Positions 9,001 to 20,460 of a DNA stretch of 31,994 nucleotides are shown here, piece after piece (the stretch's first letter is position 1; each line of letters starts with the position of its first letter). The translations under genes were made by a program, and so were the position numbers. This stretch comes from Chara braunii (lineage: Eukaryota; Streptophyta; Charophyceae; Charales; Characeae), in contig BFEA01000948.1 of the NCBI GenBank assembly GCA_003427395.1, positions 56,033-88,026 on the forward strand. Reading direction: 5' to 3'. The notes beneath the pieces are model-generated. The model was not told the origin of the DNA. It saw only the letters and a list, made by a program, of their open reading frames with translations, and did not search any database.

Positions 9001-9190
9001 GATCCCCACGATCAAAAGGTTCGCATTGTCAACTCCCTGAAGTAGGCGAAATCTGATCTTCATTCCAGTATGCTTGCCATTAAAAAGAAACGATAAGACA
9101 TCATCATGCCCAATCGTCGCGCGAAGGGAAATCCGAGTTGTTTCCTTTTCAGCAGCTGAGAGGTTGAAGTTGCAATGTAGATTGCTCTTT
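6019..9190. other. Long stretch without a supported gene
   Basis: Only short unrelated open frames occur here. The one with the most protein-like composition is 6659-6862 plus (67 codons, MGCSVKIG start, acidic and Lys/Glu-rich), but it has no homologous motif that I know, and a run of ten A inside it makes it suspect. A minus-strand His/Gly/Glu-rich frame lies at 7892-8218. A short inverted repeat ATCACCA/TGGTGAT sits at 6369-6394. A 25-bp word at 8006-8030 recurs at 13780-13804. No RNA gene or transposon end was recognised. Confidence 0.4.
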
Positions 9191-9194
9191 TCTC

Positions 9195-9231
<37 letters not shown>

Positions 9232-9238
9232 ATATATA
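9195..9238. repeat. (TCTA)n then (TA)n microsatellite
   Basis: About nine TCTA units are followed by a short TATATA run and then ACACAC. It encodes the low-complexity Leu-Ser-Ile-Tyr tract seen in the overlapping plus-strand frame, which is not evidence for a gene. Confidence 0.95.
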
Positions 9239-9469
9239 AAGCACACACACTCCCGTTGGGTTTCCACACTTGGTTGTACCTTTTCCCTTAGACACTCAAA
9301 GCAGCGTATGGAATCATAGGATCATGAATTGGGACAACGGGCATCTCATTAATTGACACATGTGGGTCACCGATTAGATGACAAGAGGGCCATAGACACT
9401 CCCACCGTATCTCGCCACTTCAGCATTCAGCGCACTGGGTAGAGATCACATCTCTTCATCGCCTAATGG

Positions 9470-9745
9470 AAGCGTCCTTTCCCTTTGGCTCGCCTCTACC
9501 TCTTTTCAACCTCACTACTTCACTTACCCCCCGACGCTCGTAGTTCTTCCTTCACACACATAGTTTTTTCTCTTTTTTGCACGCACTCCCTCTCGCTCTA
9601 TCAGTGCACACTCTCTAGCATAGCGCTCACTTTATCATTCCTTCCCCATCCTCCTGGTGTCATTCTCTCACCTATCTCTCTGACTTTCCCAACTCTCTTT
9701 CTCACGTTAGTCCGCCATTGCTTGCGAGATCTCTGACGGCTCTAT
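9470..9745. other. Pyrimidine-rich (CT-rich) block
   Basis: The plus strand here is markedly rich in C and T with few purine runs. Such blocks occur in introns, 5' UTRs and core promoters of plants, but no transcription or splice context can be tied to it. The 83-codon frame inside reflects base composition only. Confidence 0.45.
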
Positions 9746-9923
9746 TGGTGCAGTCTCCTTTTCACTTGCACACTGATTAGAAGGTTCTCATCACTATTCC
9801 ACTTCAGAACAACCTCAAGTCCAAACGTACCTGGTCATCTTGACGGCCAAGTTCATTACATTAGAATTCATGAAAACAAGGGGGGGTGCCCTTGCTCTGT
9901 TATAGGACAGGCTCCCTGGCTCG

Positions 9924-10226
9924 TTGTGTCGAGCGTTAAGAGGAATAGGTGTGATGTACTTACCGTTGCCAGTTCTCAATGGGCTATCCCTCACCAATCA
10001 AGGGAAAGGGGAGGTACACCCCCTTCGCTGGAATATGGTAAGGTACCTTGCGATTACAGATGAACTTGCTCCGAACCAAGCGGGTCAAGCCGTATGTCAC
10101 AGTTGCATATTTTCCAAGCCACTTAAGAATGAAGATTCGTTCATCCGCCTTAGATCAAAAGTCATTGTCCGTGCTCATTGCGGCTGCTATCCGTGGGGCG
10201 ATGTCCCACGGACAGGTGTTGTCTAA
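9924..10226 (+). CDS. Unrecognised 100-codon ORF
   Basis: This frame of 100 codons is the most protein-like in its neighbourhood. Its second half includes CHSC and, about 40 residues later, HCGC, a spacing that could bind zinc, and its composition is not low-complexity. I know no family with this arrangement. An overlapping frame (10048-10323) covers part of the same DNA, and there is no supporting promoter, splice or polyadenylation signal that I can tie to it. Chance or a single exon of a larger gene are both possible. Confidence 0.12.
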   Translation: MCRALRGIGVMYLPLPVLNGLSLTNQGKGEVHPLRWNMVRYLAITDELAPNQAGQAVCHSCIFSKPLKNEDSFIRLRSKVIVRAHCGCYPWGDVPRTGVV

Positions 10227-12535
10227 GACCAGTGTCTCCAAGCACGACGCATCCCAGGCTCATCTCTCCCTCTCACCCCCAAAGAACATAGCTGTTTATT
10301 TGAAACTCGCATGGGGGTTGTAGTTCTCAGTCTCGTGACGTCATGAGAGGGCAGCAGGGGGATTGAAACGGTATGATGGTTGTGCACACTCGGCACGCTT
10401 GACACAGTGCCCCTCAGGCGCCTTTCCTTGTCACTATACCCAAATCTTCTCCATGCTCCATCAACTGTTTCTCCATACTACCATGGCTCGGGAGCCGTTG
10501 CCCACATGTACGAACAGGGACACTCAAGTCCTGACGGAGATTCTCGATCTGAGCGCTCTCTTAACACTGTGTACACCAGGCGTGCAACACTCTTTGCCTG
10601 GTTCAATAGCCACGCACACCAGGCATGCCCACTGGGTGCTCCCCTCTGCCCAGAACTCTTCTCCCCTCTCTTGCAACACGCCCACTCCATACCCTGCTCT
10701 AAACCGAGTTGTGCAGTTCGTAGCGAACGCTAGGCACACCTCCCCCTGCGCTCGATCATACCTCGGGCATGGACGACCACCAAACGGATTAGATGAGGGC
10801 TGCTTATGCCTAGCTCGCCGAGTGAATCCCCCCTTTTCCCTTATCCTTCCACTGACACCTTCTATATTCCCCTCGAGGCCGTGAGCTCGTGCCAAGGAGA
10901 AATACTTTGTTACCGGTACCGGTCCGCAACCGAGGTTGGCAGCGCTCACCCCCGCACCACTAGACCCACAAGCGGGGTCACTGTCCCTTTTTTCGGCCCA
11001 ATGGATAGCCACACTTGATATACATCCCAGCACTTATTTCCGATCTAGCGTAGTGTCAAAATCAGTGTCAGGCTGCAGCAGACCACATCAGGGTAATGCT
11101 ATCAGCCGGCGTAGACCCAACAACACCACATCATACCTCCCAAGTCGCACTCCGACCGTGTCCACATTAGGACTTATAATGTGGACTTCAAGTGAACTGC
11201 AGCCGACCCGATCCGAGTTGCACTACCGTACCAGGGAATAGGAACATCGAGGCACCGTTGTGTCGTGACTGTTCCGAACCGACGACCGTGCCTAAGAAAA
11301 TCGCAGCGAACTGTAGCAGTTTTTCCGTCGCTAGCCAAACCCTCAGTAGCCCGAGTTTCAGTCGATTGATTGCTGCATCAAACTGCCCGAAGACGGTACC
11401 GCTTCCAAAACAGCACCCATACCGAAATACAGTGAGTAGTCATAGTAACTGCCACCAATGATCACGCCATGAAATGAAAATATGCACTTGCAGCGAATCC
11501 CCTATCGCCAGCAAATAGTCTCAACCCAGGACTGCCATCGTACCAATTACCGAACTTGAAGAATGGGGAACACACAGTCGTACGGTGGTCTAGCACCATG
11601 CTAGCTCCCGATCCAGTATTCGTTTCAAAAATGTTATGCCGTCGGCGTTCCACCAGTGACCGTACCGGTTCCAACCAGTTACTGAACATGAAAGTTAGGA
11701 GCAGACCGCCACACACTGCCCTAGTGTGATGCCCGTGACAAACCGTAGATACCTGAAACAATGAGACCGTAAAACCCGTGGGTTTTACCAATTACAAGCC
11801 TCAAACCATTCCAAGAAGAGTTGTTGCCGTAGCCAGGAACCAGTCCAATGATCCCACCAGCCAACGTTACCAATGTCCGTGTGACTCTAGAAAAATACAG
11901 GCTCGCTCACTCAATAATACCCAGGTTATAATGGGTCAGGGAAATCAAGGAAATTCCTGCGAGGAATTATAAATAATAAAAATCTATTAAAATCGGTGGA
12001 GGGGGAATAAATAAATAATTATCAGTTGGAATTCATCAAAGGCAGAATATGACAAAATTTTGTTAAATAATAAAATAACAATTTGTTTATCCCGTTTTAT
12101 CGTTTTTTCAACTCTTCTATTTTTTACTCATTTTGTTATTAGATTTAATGAAAATTGTAGACCCTTTCTCTGCCAATTGCTTAGCGTAAAGAGTGTCACA
12201 CGAAGAGTTACTAACATATCCTAGCCCCATAGCTGTCGGTTTTGGAGACAGCCCTCGAACAGAAAAAACAGACGTGTGCCAGGTGTGGTAAAAACGACCG
12301 TCTCTCTCATTAATTTCAATGGTTAGTTTCTGCGGTCGATGCAGGGGATTTTAGGGACCCTCTGAGGACCCCTAATTTTTCCTGACGACCCCAACAAGAA
12401 TACCCGAGAAATACTAATCGGACGTTTGGTTGAGGGACGAATCCCTTGTATTTCGAATGGCCAACCGGTTTGTGGTTGCCCGACATCGATCCCGGAACCA
12501 ACACAGGTACGGTGTCCCAAAAAACAAACCAGTAA
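10227..12535. other. Long stretch without a supported gene
   Basis: GC content is moderate and several overlapping frames on both strands (up to 173 codons at 10363-10884 plus and 169 codons at 10524-11033 minus) compete for the same DNA, which is typical of non-coding sequence low in stops. Small structures seen are the palindrome ACCGGTACCGGT at 10912-10923 and a perfect inverted repeat GTAAAACCC/GGGTTTTAC at 11769-11788. No transposon, RNA gene or exon could be supported. Confidence 0.4.
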
Positions 12536-12583
12536 TTAAAATAGATAAATAAAAATAAAATAAAAATAAATAAAAAGGAAAAA
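12536..12583. repeat. A-rich simple repeat (AATA/AAATA)n
   Basis: Irregular AAATAAAATAAATA-type units on the plus strand. It could be an A-rich tail of an old inserted element, but no matching element upstream was recognised. Confidence 0.8.
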
Positions 12584-12589
12584 CGGTAC

Positions 12590-14410
12590 TTAGAGAGGTG
12601 GGGGGGGAGTTGCTGGTACCCCCTCGGTCCCAACAATCGGGGCCATGATTGGGGTTGGCATAAAACCAAAGGGGATAGTCCCACCAGACCCTCAACCAAT
12701 GCTCCACTGCTCCCTTGTTGCCGGCTGCCAGCCTTGATCCTTGTACCTGCTGCATGAAAATCTGACACTATAGCGAATAGTGCTTAGGCTCAAGGCTGAG
12801 ATTAGTAGCCTTCGCAAAATTCCATATAAACGGTTTTACCGTGTGCGGGGGCCTACCGAAACGCCCCAAGGCCACATCGTGGCCTAAAGACCAAACTTAC
12901 GATCGTTGATCCACAACCTCCATCAATCCTAGGACCTAGTTCCGTCTATGGTTGTCGTGAACGCCTTTCACCATGCCAACATCATACCGCTATACTCTAA
13001 GCCCACGCAAACGGCCACTATTCTCAAACTATCCTTTTATTGTTCCAACGACAGAAATAAACTAAATATTTGCCCATATTGCGCTCAGTTTGTGCACACT
13101 TTAGTCGAGGTTACAGACAATTCTCTCTGGCGGGCAAACACAACAAGGAGCCCTATTGCACCACGTGCTACATGGCTCCAAGCGTCCCTTTAGATAAAAA
13201 TTAAAATAGCCACTTCAAAAATTTATGGCACCGACAATCAAACCTGACGCTGGTCACGGCAAGCCACAAACAGACATATTAAGCAAAAGAAGGGACCATT
13301 TAATCCAGTTTCAATCAAAATGGGAAAACTTTCTAGCAAAAAATGTCGGTTCACGTCACACCAGAAAAAAAAATAATGCGCATCTCAAACTTGCACGCCC
13401 ACGCACTCTCTACCAAGCTCGAACATCCAACCATGTCATCGACCTCCAAAAATCCGGTCGCACGTCCACTAACTCTCAATTTTTCATTCAATTCACATTC
13501 CTGTCGATTGCAAAAACCAGGGTGTTTACCCTTGTAAGGGTATTCGCGCCAACACCGTGGTATTTACTCTCGTTATATGTTTCTTGTCGGACATTGCGGG
13601 CAGGTGCATTGAAAGTTGGGACCTACATGGGATAAAAAGGAAGAGAGAGAGGTACTTAGTTGCTTGGGTGCTGAATCTTTCTACGTCCCAGCAAAAGATT
13701 CGGGCTCAGTTGGAGCGCTGCTAAGCGTGGTTGAGCGTAATTACCAGCAGGCACACCCAAATTGAAGTGGTGCACTTCCCCATGTTCTAGCGGAAGATTC
13801 ACTCATGTTCAACACATAGGTAAGCAGCCACATGGACCAGGGAACATGCAAGTATAGGTGCTCCGGACGTGCACGTGAGTGAGGGAGAAAAAAAGCTTCA
13901 TTCGCATTCACAAAGGTGGCCAGTATATGTTCTCATTGACAACTGAGCTCGTTGCTGCAGTTCTCCTTCCGTGCCATGTCTATATAGCTATGCCTTTCGA
14001 ACAACATTCGGTTGTGCGTCGCCGCTTTATGGGCATCATTCGAATATTTGGCTTTCATTGTGATTGCAATCTGGAAATTCCTATATCTGGGCTATCTGCT
14101 CTGTGCATTCGATTGTGCGCCGAGAAGTCAGTAGTTTTTCATGCGCGACATTGCTTGGAAGAGTATTGATCTCATGGTCCCAGAGCGTGGAGTAGGCAGA
14201 TGCCACCTGTTGTGGGTTGTTGAGTATTATTATATTGTTATGGTTTGCACTGAGCTTTGCACTGTTCTTCTCATTGTGCTTTGCATTGTGCACTGCTGCT
14301 CTGAGCATTTATTGAGTTTTTGTTTTGTGTGGGGTTGCCTTCGCCGTAGGGGCAAGTTCCTAGACCGGCTCCAGCAAATTCAGAATTTTGTTTTTGTGTT
14401 CAATTGATTG
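12590..14410. other. Stretch without a supported gene
   Basis: Contains a run of nine G at 12600, scattered short frames (the longest is 136 codons at 13225-13635 plus, without a recognisable motif), and the second copy of a 25-bp word at 13780-13804. Nothing here has a coherent domain, splice or RNA signature. Confidence 0.4.
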
Positions 14411-14415
14411 TACAT

Positions 14416-14465
14416 GGATTCGAACTCAAGAATCTCAACAGTTCAAAGGTGTATCAACTGAAGCC
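14416..14465 (-). repeat. tRNA-like remnant (box A and box B words)
   Basis: On the minus strand GGCTTCAGTTGATA resembles the tRNA internal promoter box A, and AGTTCGAATCC, which matches the box B consensus closely, lies about 27 nt further on. The spacing is near that of a tRNA, but the D, anticodon and T stems do not pair. It is best read as a tRNA pseudogene or the head of a tRNA-derived SINE. No A-rich SINE tail or target duplication was found. Confidence 0.35.
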
Positions 14466-14565
14466 CGTTGGTGGTACTGCTTTTCTCTCTTTCCTTCTCT
14501 ATGACCTTGAGATATCATAATTAAATAATTTGAACTGATTGGCCCTAGGTCATTCAAAATTGCAG

Positions 14566-14835
14566 TTTTAAGGAAGAGCAAGGCAGTAGGCCCCGGGCAG
14601 CGCTAAGCGGCGCTTTGGCGACGCTCATCGCCTAACCGCGATTAGGGTTAATCAAGCGAGGCATCCCCTACCCTCCGGCGATGGTGACTAGGTAAAAGCA
14701 TATTCCTGTTTAGGGGAGGCAAGGCGATCCATATGGAGAAAGCAAGCAAAGTCGCCGAGAGGATACAGCATAGCCCGATGAATGTTTTTCATCCTCAAAC
14801 CGGAAGAAGTTGGTTCCTACCTGTTGATTTTATGA
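14566..14835. other. GC-rich stretch upstream of LINE-A
   Basis: Short GGCGC/GCGCT words and GCGG/CGCC runs between 14590 and 14700 give weak local self-pairing. It could be the 5' UTR of the LINE that follows or a separate old repeat; I cannot place the element's 5' end. Confidence 0.3.
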
Positions 14836-14898
14836 TTGATTGGTGAGTTTCCTCGTCGATTGGTTTTGAGTTTTACCAGCTCTTTCCGTTCATGCACC

Positions 14899-16835
14899 AT
14901 GGGGGACAATGCAAACTCGGAACCAGCTCAGTCGGTGTCACAAACGGAGAAAGATTGGATTAAGGGCATTCTAGTGGAGTGTTATAATAAGGGATTACTT
15001 TCGAAAAAACTCATCTCATACCAGGTGGAAGTTTGAGAGGATTTCGTACGAGTGGTAGTCAACCCCAAACTTCATGCAGTTTAAAAGGAGTGGTTCACTG
15101 AAAATGCGGTGTCTGTCTTTTTCGGAAATAATTCCAAATCCCTGTCGGTGAAACTCAAAATCCGACTGATTCGAATGTTTGAGAATGGGTGGGCAAAAAG
15201 CGGAACAATACACACCCCTCCTAAGAGGGGATTATTCCACAATGAAGGGTATTACTTGATAACTTACGTCGCATCCTCCACGATCATTGCTCAATAGATG
15301 TTAAGGAAAAGAGAAGATAAGATTATGTTGGATAGTAAAGCCTATAATATTTCCTTTCGCCTATGGATGCCAGAAAACGAATTGTTTGAATGGAGGAAAA
15401 CCCAAAAATTCAAGTTTTTCTGGATACGCTGTGTGTATGTTCTAGTGGTGGCTCTGCCATATGTGGCCGCAGTGGTCAAATGACCCTTCGGCGGGATCCT
15501 AAAAAAACACGAAACATATATAGACATCTCGTTGCCCGAATTAATGAATATTCAGTTTGATCTGGAGCCCAGGGCCTAGATTCAATATAAGCCCTATTTA
15601 ATAATTGACATGAAGAAGACCGGTGACGTAGAAATCGAGGTGGTCTATGCCTACACACCGTGGTGTCGGGTATGCAAACAGTATTTTCACTCGAAAGAAG
15701 ACGATTCTTGTGTGGTAAAAAATAACTCGCCCCCTCAAAAGAATGCGAAAAACCACCTTTCAGATTTGTCTGGCCCTGTGGAAAAGGGCGGTGAAGACAA
15801 GGAGGTATTTGTGAATGGTTCCGATCCTCAGGGAAAAGGGACCAAAAGGGAAAAGGGCAAAGGACCAGAAGAGGAAACTCTAAGACAGGAAAGGGTGAAG
15901 AAGAAGGAGAAGGAGAAGGTCGAGAAGGAATCCTTTGAAACCGACAAAAAAATGAAAGACGTGGTTGACGAGGAAGAGAAAAGGAGGATGGAAGATATAG
16001 AGAACCACGCGGAGCAGGAGAGAGAGTGAGAGATACTTCATAAGAGAAATGAGGACGGGATACCCAGACCCGTGTCCTATAAAGATGCCCTGTGCAGCCA
16101 GCCTCCGAGGGCTGAGAAGAAAAAGTAACTCGTAGCAAAAAAACAACGAGCGGTACAATGGGAGGAAAAAAAACAATGGAGGCGTAACGATAAAGGAAAA
16201 GAAGGGTACGAGAAGGAGATGATTGATGTTGTGACAGATGAAAGGCAGGAAACGAGATTGGTAAAGGGGAAGAGAGAACGAAGTGTGAAGAACAAGGAAT
16301 CGGAAGAAAGAGAAGGAAGGGAACTCGAGGGTGATGGGTAAAGTGTAGGTGAATTAAAAACGATAACCCCCCTCCCCTCCCCCCCCCCCCCCTCTCTCCC
16401 CCACTTCGTCTGACAAGAAGGGAATGACCCCCCCCCCTTAGTGCCCCATTTAGGGGTCCTCGAAGGTGCACCCCCCTCACCAAGAACAGGAAGTCGTTCG
16501 TTGGGCCCCAAAGTATCAGGAGAGGCAGTCGGAGCGATGGAGACGTTGACCCACATGCTCACAGGTAAGCCTAATAATCTCTTAATATATACTAATGTTG
16601 AATTTGGAGAGACCCTGGCGGATGAAGACGAAGAAGTCAAAAGTAAATTGAGAGTGAAAGTCATAGTCATCAATAATAAAAAGGTACTTCTCATAACAGA
16701 AGACGAGGTAGATACGACATCATCAGAAGGGGATGAAGATGAGGAGGAAAATTCATTACAAGAGTTATTATTCCCGACAACAGGGATGTTTGATAAACCA
16801 GAGGAGGAAACAGAAGCCTTCACCAAGAACCCTGA
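14899..16835 (+). pseudogene. LINE-A ORF1 (nucleic-acid-binding, Gag-like), broken
   Basis: In L1-type elements ORF1 binds the element RNA and forms the ribonucleoprotein. The first ATG that fits is at 14899 (MGDNANSEP...). It is followed by a region collinear with LINE-B ORF1 (FENGWAKSG, PPKRGLFHNE, YVASS), which is DUF4283/RRM-like by its closing FWIRC segment. A zinc knuckle-like C-x2-C-x4-H-x6-C is intact at 15664-15711 (CRVCKQYFHSKEDDSC). A long Lys/Glu-rich low-complexity tail follows. Stops occur at 15034-15036 and elsewhere, with frame changes after 16029. A C tract near 16370-16437 interrupts the tail. A further plus-strand frame (16441-16959) carries the ORF1 remainder fused into the endonuclease remnant. 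Confidence 0.75.
16369..16437. repeat. Poly-C tract inside LINE-A ORF1
   Basis: Several runs of C, the longest about 14, lie within 70 bp. The minus strand therefore has many runs of three or more G close together, which could form a G-quadruplex. LINE-B has only short C runs near its own ORF1 start, so this expansion is specific to LINE-A. It probably arose by slippage. Confidence 0.85.
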
Positions 16836-19800
16836 ATTAGACTCTCCAAATATTTTTCGTATAAGAAACGACGCCTTGCTTTTGTCCTCCTTTATGAAAA
16901 CCCAAAATTTCACGGACATTTACAAAACTCTTGATCCTGATAATCCTAGGTTTACTTAGCACGGCCCCTGGCCATCCAAAAAAGCACCTCAGCCAAAGAG
17001 ACGACTGGACTTTATTTTGGGAAAGGGCGCCCCGTGGGATCAATGTATGTGGGCGGATGTTCTCGTGGTGACAGTATTAGACCACTACCTTATGGTAATG
17101 GAGGTCACAATAAATGAGGTAGTGGAAAAACAGACCTAAGTTGAGACTGAATGTGTCAATTCTCAAAGACCCCGGGATCCCCCAGTGGATTGATTCTCAA
17201 ATGAGAGATTGACAATTAGCAAAAAAACTCTTCGATAACCCGGAAGACTGGATAGACGTCGGGATAGGTATTTTGCAGTCGGCAACGATTGAATTTTCTT
17301 GCATAAACGCCGCCTCGCGCAATTGGACGGAGAAACAGTTAGTGAAAACAATAGAACAAGCAGAAACATATGTAGGTACAAACCCCTTCTTACAATATTA
17401 CTGGTCAACGAAAAGGTTCAAGGCACTACACGAATTGAAGGAGTTGGAAGTACAAAAGCAGGCCGAACAACAAGACAGGTTGAAGATAAAGGGAATATTG
17501 GGTAATGATAAAATGACAAAAACGACATTTCGATCTCTGTTGTTGCACAAGGCGAAACCAATGATAAGAGAACTTTCTCACCCATTTGCAATAGATATCA
17601 ATCTAGCCACAAAGACTAAGGACCTTTGTGCTTATGCAATGGAATATTTTAGGGACAATGTCTCCACGAGAAGACCCTATGACTCCTTTGATATAAATCT
17701 GGTTGAGTACCATTATTTTTTGGACTTCTACTCCAAACAATTGTCTCAATGCTAGACGCCCCTAGCACATTTGAAGAGGTCACGCGAGCAACCTGCCAAC
17801 TGGTGAAGGGCAAGTGTCCAAGCCCGGATGACCTTCCGATGAAATTCTTTCTTTCGTCATAGGGCTCTTTTGGTCATTTTTTCTGCGATATTTATAATAA
17901 AACTTTAGAAACATGCACCCTACCAAAATGACTGGTAAAATGAATGATATCGTTATTATACAAAAAAAAAAGATAAGAGAAAAATACGTAATTGGCGGCC
18001 AATTTCGGTGGTCAATATATCTTATAAGTTGTTGGCAAAAATCTTATCCTAACCCTTAGACTTGCTCCGGTGTTGCCGAAATTTGTGGGAGTTGAGTAAG
18101 GGGCGTCTGTCAAAGGACGGTCAGTTTTTTACAACATCTTAGCCACAGTGCAAGCACTCCATATTATTAGCAAGGAAAAAAGGGAAGTCATTATACTTAT
18201 GTTGGACATGGAAAAAACCTATGATAAAGTAGGCTAGGCCTTTGTTAATACCTCCTTAATCAATAAGGGTTTTGGCGACCATTTTCGAATCTGGGTTAAA
18301 GCCATATACTCTAATGATACTGAAACAGTTTTTGTTAATGGTCTGCAATCTAAAGAATTCGGGCTCTCCCGGTCTTTGAGGCAAGGGTGCCCTCTAACAC
18401 CCCTTATTTTTGTACTACAATTAGAAATTTTATTAGTTAATATAGGATCCAACCCCCAAATTACGGGTCTACGCTTGTCCCCTACTCTCCATTGGAAGGG
18501 GGGGGGCATTGCAGACGACCTGACTGTTGCATGTCAAAACTCAGTCAAGAAGAACCCTAGTTGAGTATTGTAATTTGTTTGAAGCCTCAATAAACTGGGA
18601 TAAGTTGGTGTTCTAACTCCCCCCCCCGTTTAAGATTTGTGTGGACTGGGATCTTCGTCAAATCCCTGCAAATTCCTTCGACAAATTTTTTGACCTACAA
18701 ATCTCATTTTCAGACTACTCCAGGGTTCAAGAAAACTTCTTAGCAGACAAAGTGGTAGCACATTGAGGGTTCGGAACGTCGTACTCGGTATTCTCTCTTC
18801 GGGTGGGCACTGGTTTTATCCACCTCAACTTTCTCCTTATTGTGGTTCTCATTGATGATTCATTCGTTGGGATGAGAGACATTAAAAAAAAAAATTGCAA
18901 CTGCCATATATCTTTGGAAACCAGAAGTTGTAGAGGATCAGGGTTTCTTATCGAAGGTGGTCTGGGAAGTTGTGACTACACTAAGGAAAAATGGCAACCT
19001 ATGGATTCTTGACCCCCTTCAACAGAACACAACTCTCCTGGCCAAATGGCCGGTATAGACAATGATGGAGGCCGACTCCAAGACTTGGATGGACCTAGCT
19101 AAATACATCTTGAGGACAAAATGGGAACCGCAGGACCAGTCAAAAGTCTAGGAATGCATGTTGCTAACCTCTTTTTGCAATCGCAGACCCAACATGAAGA
19201 CCCGGAGCAACATTCTAGGGGCATGGAATAAAGTTAAACCTTCATAATGCCTCCCCCCAAACTCTAAGTAAGAAGTGTTAAACTAAGCATTGTTAGAAAA
19301 TCCAAGGATTATGAGGTCGGATGAGGCTCGGTTCTCGATCGAGGAGTCGGCTGACAATTTTGGACTTAACTGGATAAAAAAAGGAGTTCTACATGTGAGA
19401 GATATTTGGGACACTGTTCAATCACGACTCCTAGACTTGACCTAGATAATAAGTTTACTTCCACAGCTGCATAATGCGGCCAAACATTTTTTCGAGCTTA
19501 GATAGACGATCCCAAATTCGTGGACCACGCTGCTACAACCGAATGTCGAACATGCTGTTGGCACGTGGCTCCGAACAAATGATCACTCGAACCAGGTATT
19601 GAAGATCCTGGGTCCTGACCTAGTTGCAAAGCTTAGGGTTCAGCGACGGACCAGATTGCCAGGAGAGACGACCTCAGACATTCGTACCCTCGTCAATGAT
19701 GATGAGCAGATAAGTAATACCAGAGGTATGGTGGAAGTGAGAGTTCCCTGTCAGACATCCAAAGGAAGGACTTTTGCCACCTTACTGCGAGACGTGAACA

Positions 19801-20460
19801 GTTTCAGAGTGGAACCTCGGCTTTTGGGATGGAAGGACCAAGGGAAACAGGAGAATTGTATCATGTTGTACCACTACCATCCTAAGGTAGGAGTCCAACA
19901 CCAACAACCATGTTTGAAGAAAAAGGCAACAGTCTTGGCAGTAAACAGGGCAAAGACACAGCAACTGGAGGGCGTTACTGAACAAAGGGTATGTCATTTA
20001 TGTACGGCTCTCATGAAATATCCGGTCCAGAAACAAACCAGTATCATGTGGATGCAATCCTTAATGGTAACCGCCACAACTATATGGCTCTCGACAAAGG
20101 GAATGAAAGTCCTTACCATATGCTTAAGATGTAATTGGGGGTGAGAGAATATGATCCATCTCTGGCTCTATTGCCCACTAATGGATGAGCTACCAATGTG
20201 GTGGAAAATATATTGGGGGAATATAGCAGGGAATATTTTTTGACTTGTCATATTTTTGGATGCTTACACGTCTCCTTCCCGAGGGTTTACACTACGCGCC
20301 GGGTTGGGGATATGTTGCTCTCTGTTGTAGGGGAGTTTTGATGGACACCATTTGGTCGGCCCGTAATGCGGGGGTCTTCAGAGGGGAAGAGATCTCAGGG
20401 CAACAACAACGACGGCAAATTAAACAAAGCATGAGAAGGATTATCCAAGCCAATTAGTGG
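16836..20460 (+). pseudogene. LINE-A ORF2 (endonuclease end, RT, zinc motif), broken
   Basis: ORF2 of L1 elements nicks the target and reverse-transcribes the RNA there. What is left begins inside the endonuclease: LDSPNIFRIRNDALLLSSF matches LINE-B LDSLINSPLRSDSLLLSTF, and RRLDFILGKGAPWD with LDHYLMVM keeps the final catalytic His. The N-terminal endonuclease, including GDFN, is gone. RT pieces are HPFAIDINLATK (near 17580), GASVKGRSVF (near 18100), motif A LDMEKTYDKVG (18202 on) followed by a TAG stop at 18235-18237, motif B SLRQGCPLTP (near 18372), and motif C IADD (18508-18519). The zinc motif reads CLRCNWG, stop (20142-20144), then HLWLYCP. The C-terminal IWSARNAGVFRGEE matches LINE-B. 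Confidence 0.82.

Noticed and set aside
10363-11033. ORFs of 173 and 169 codons on opposite strands
   Set aside because: They overlap each other, have no recognisable domain, and their codon and residue make-up look random.
12316-12768. 150-codon minus-strand ORF
   Set aside because: It runs through the A-rich simple repeat (giving a Phe/Leu/Ile tract) and overlaps other frames; no domain is visible.
15476-16919. Long minus-strand frames (335 and 280 codons)
   Set aside because: They are Ser/Pro/Leu-rich and run opposite the Lys/Glu-rich ORF1 tail of LINE-A, so they are antisense shadows of purine-rich coding DNA.
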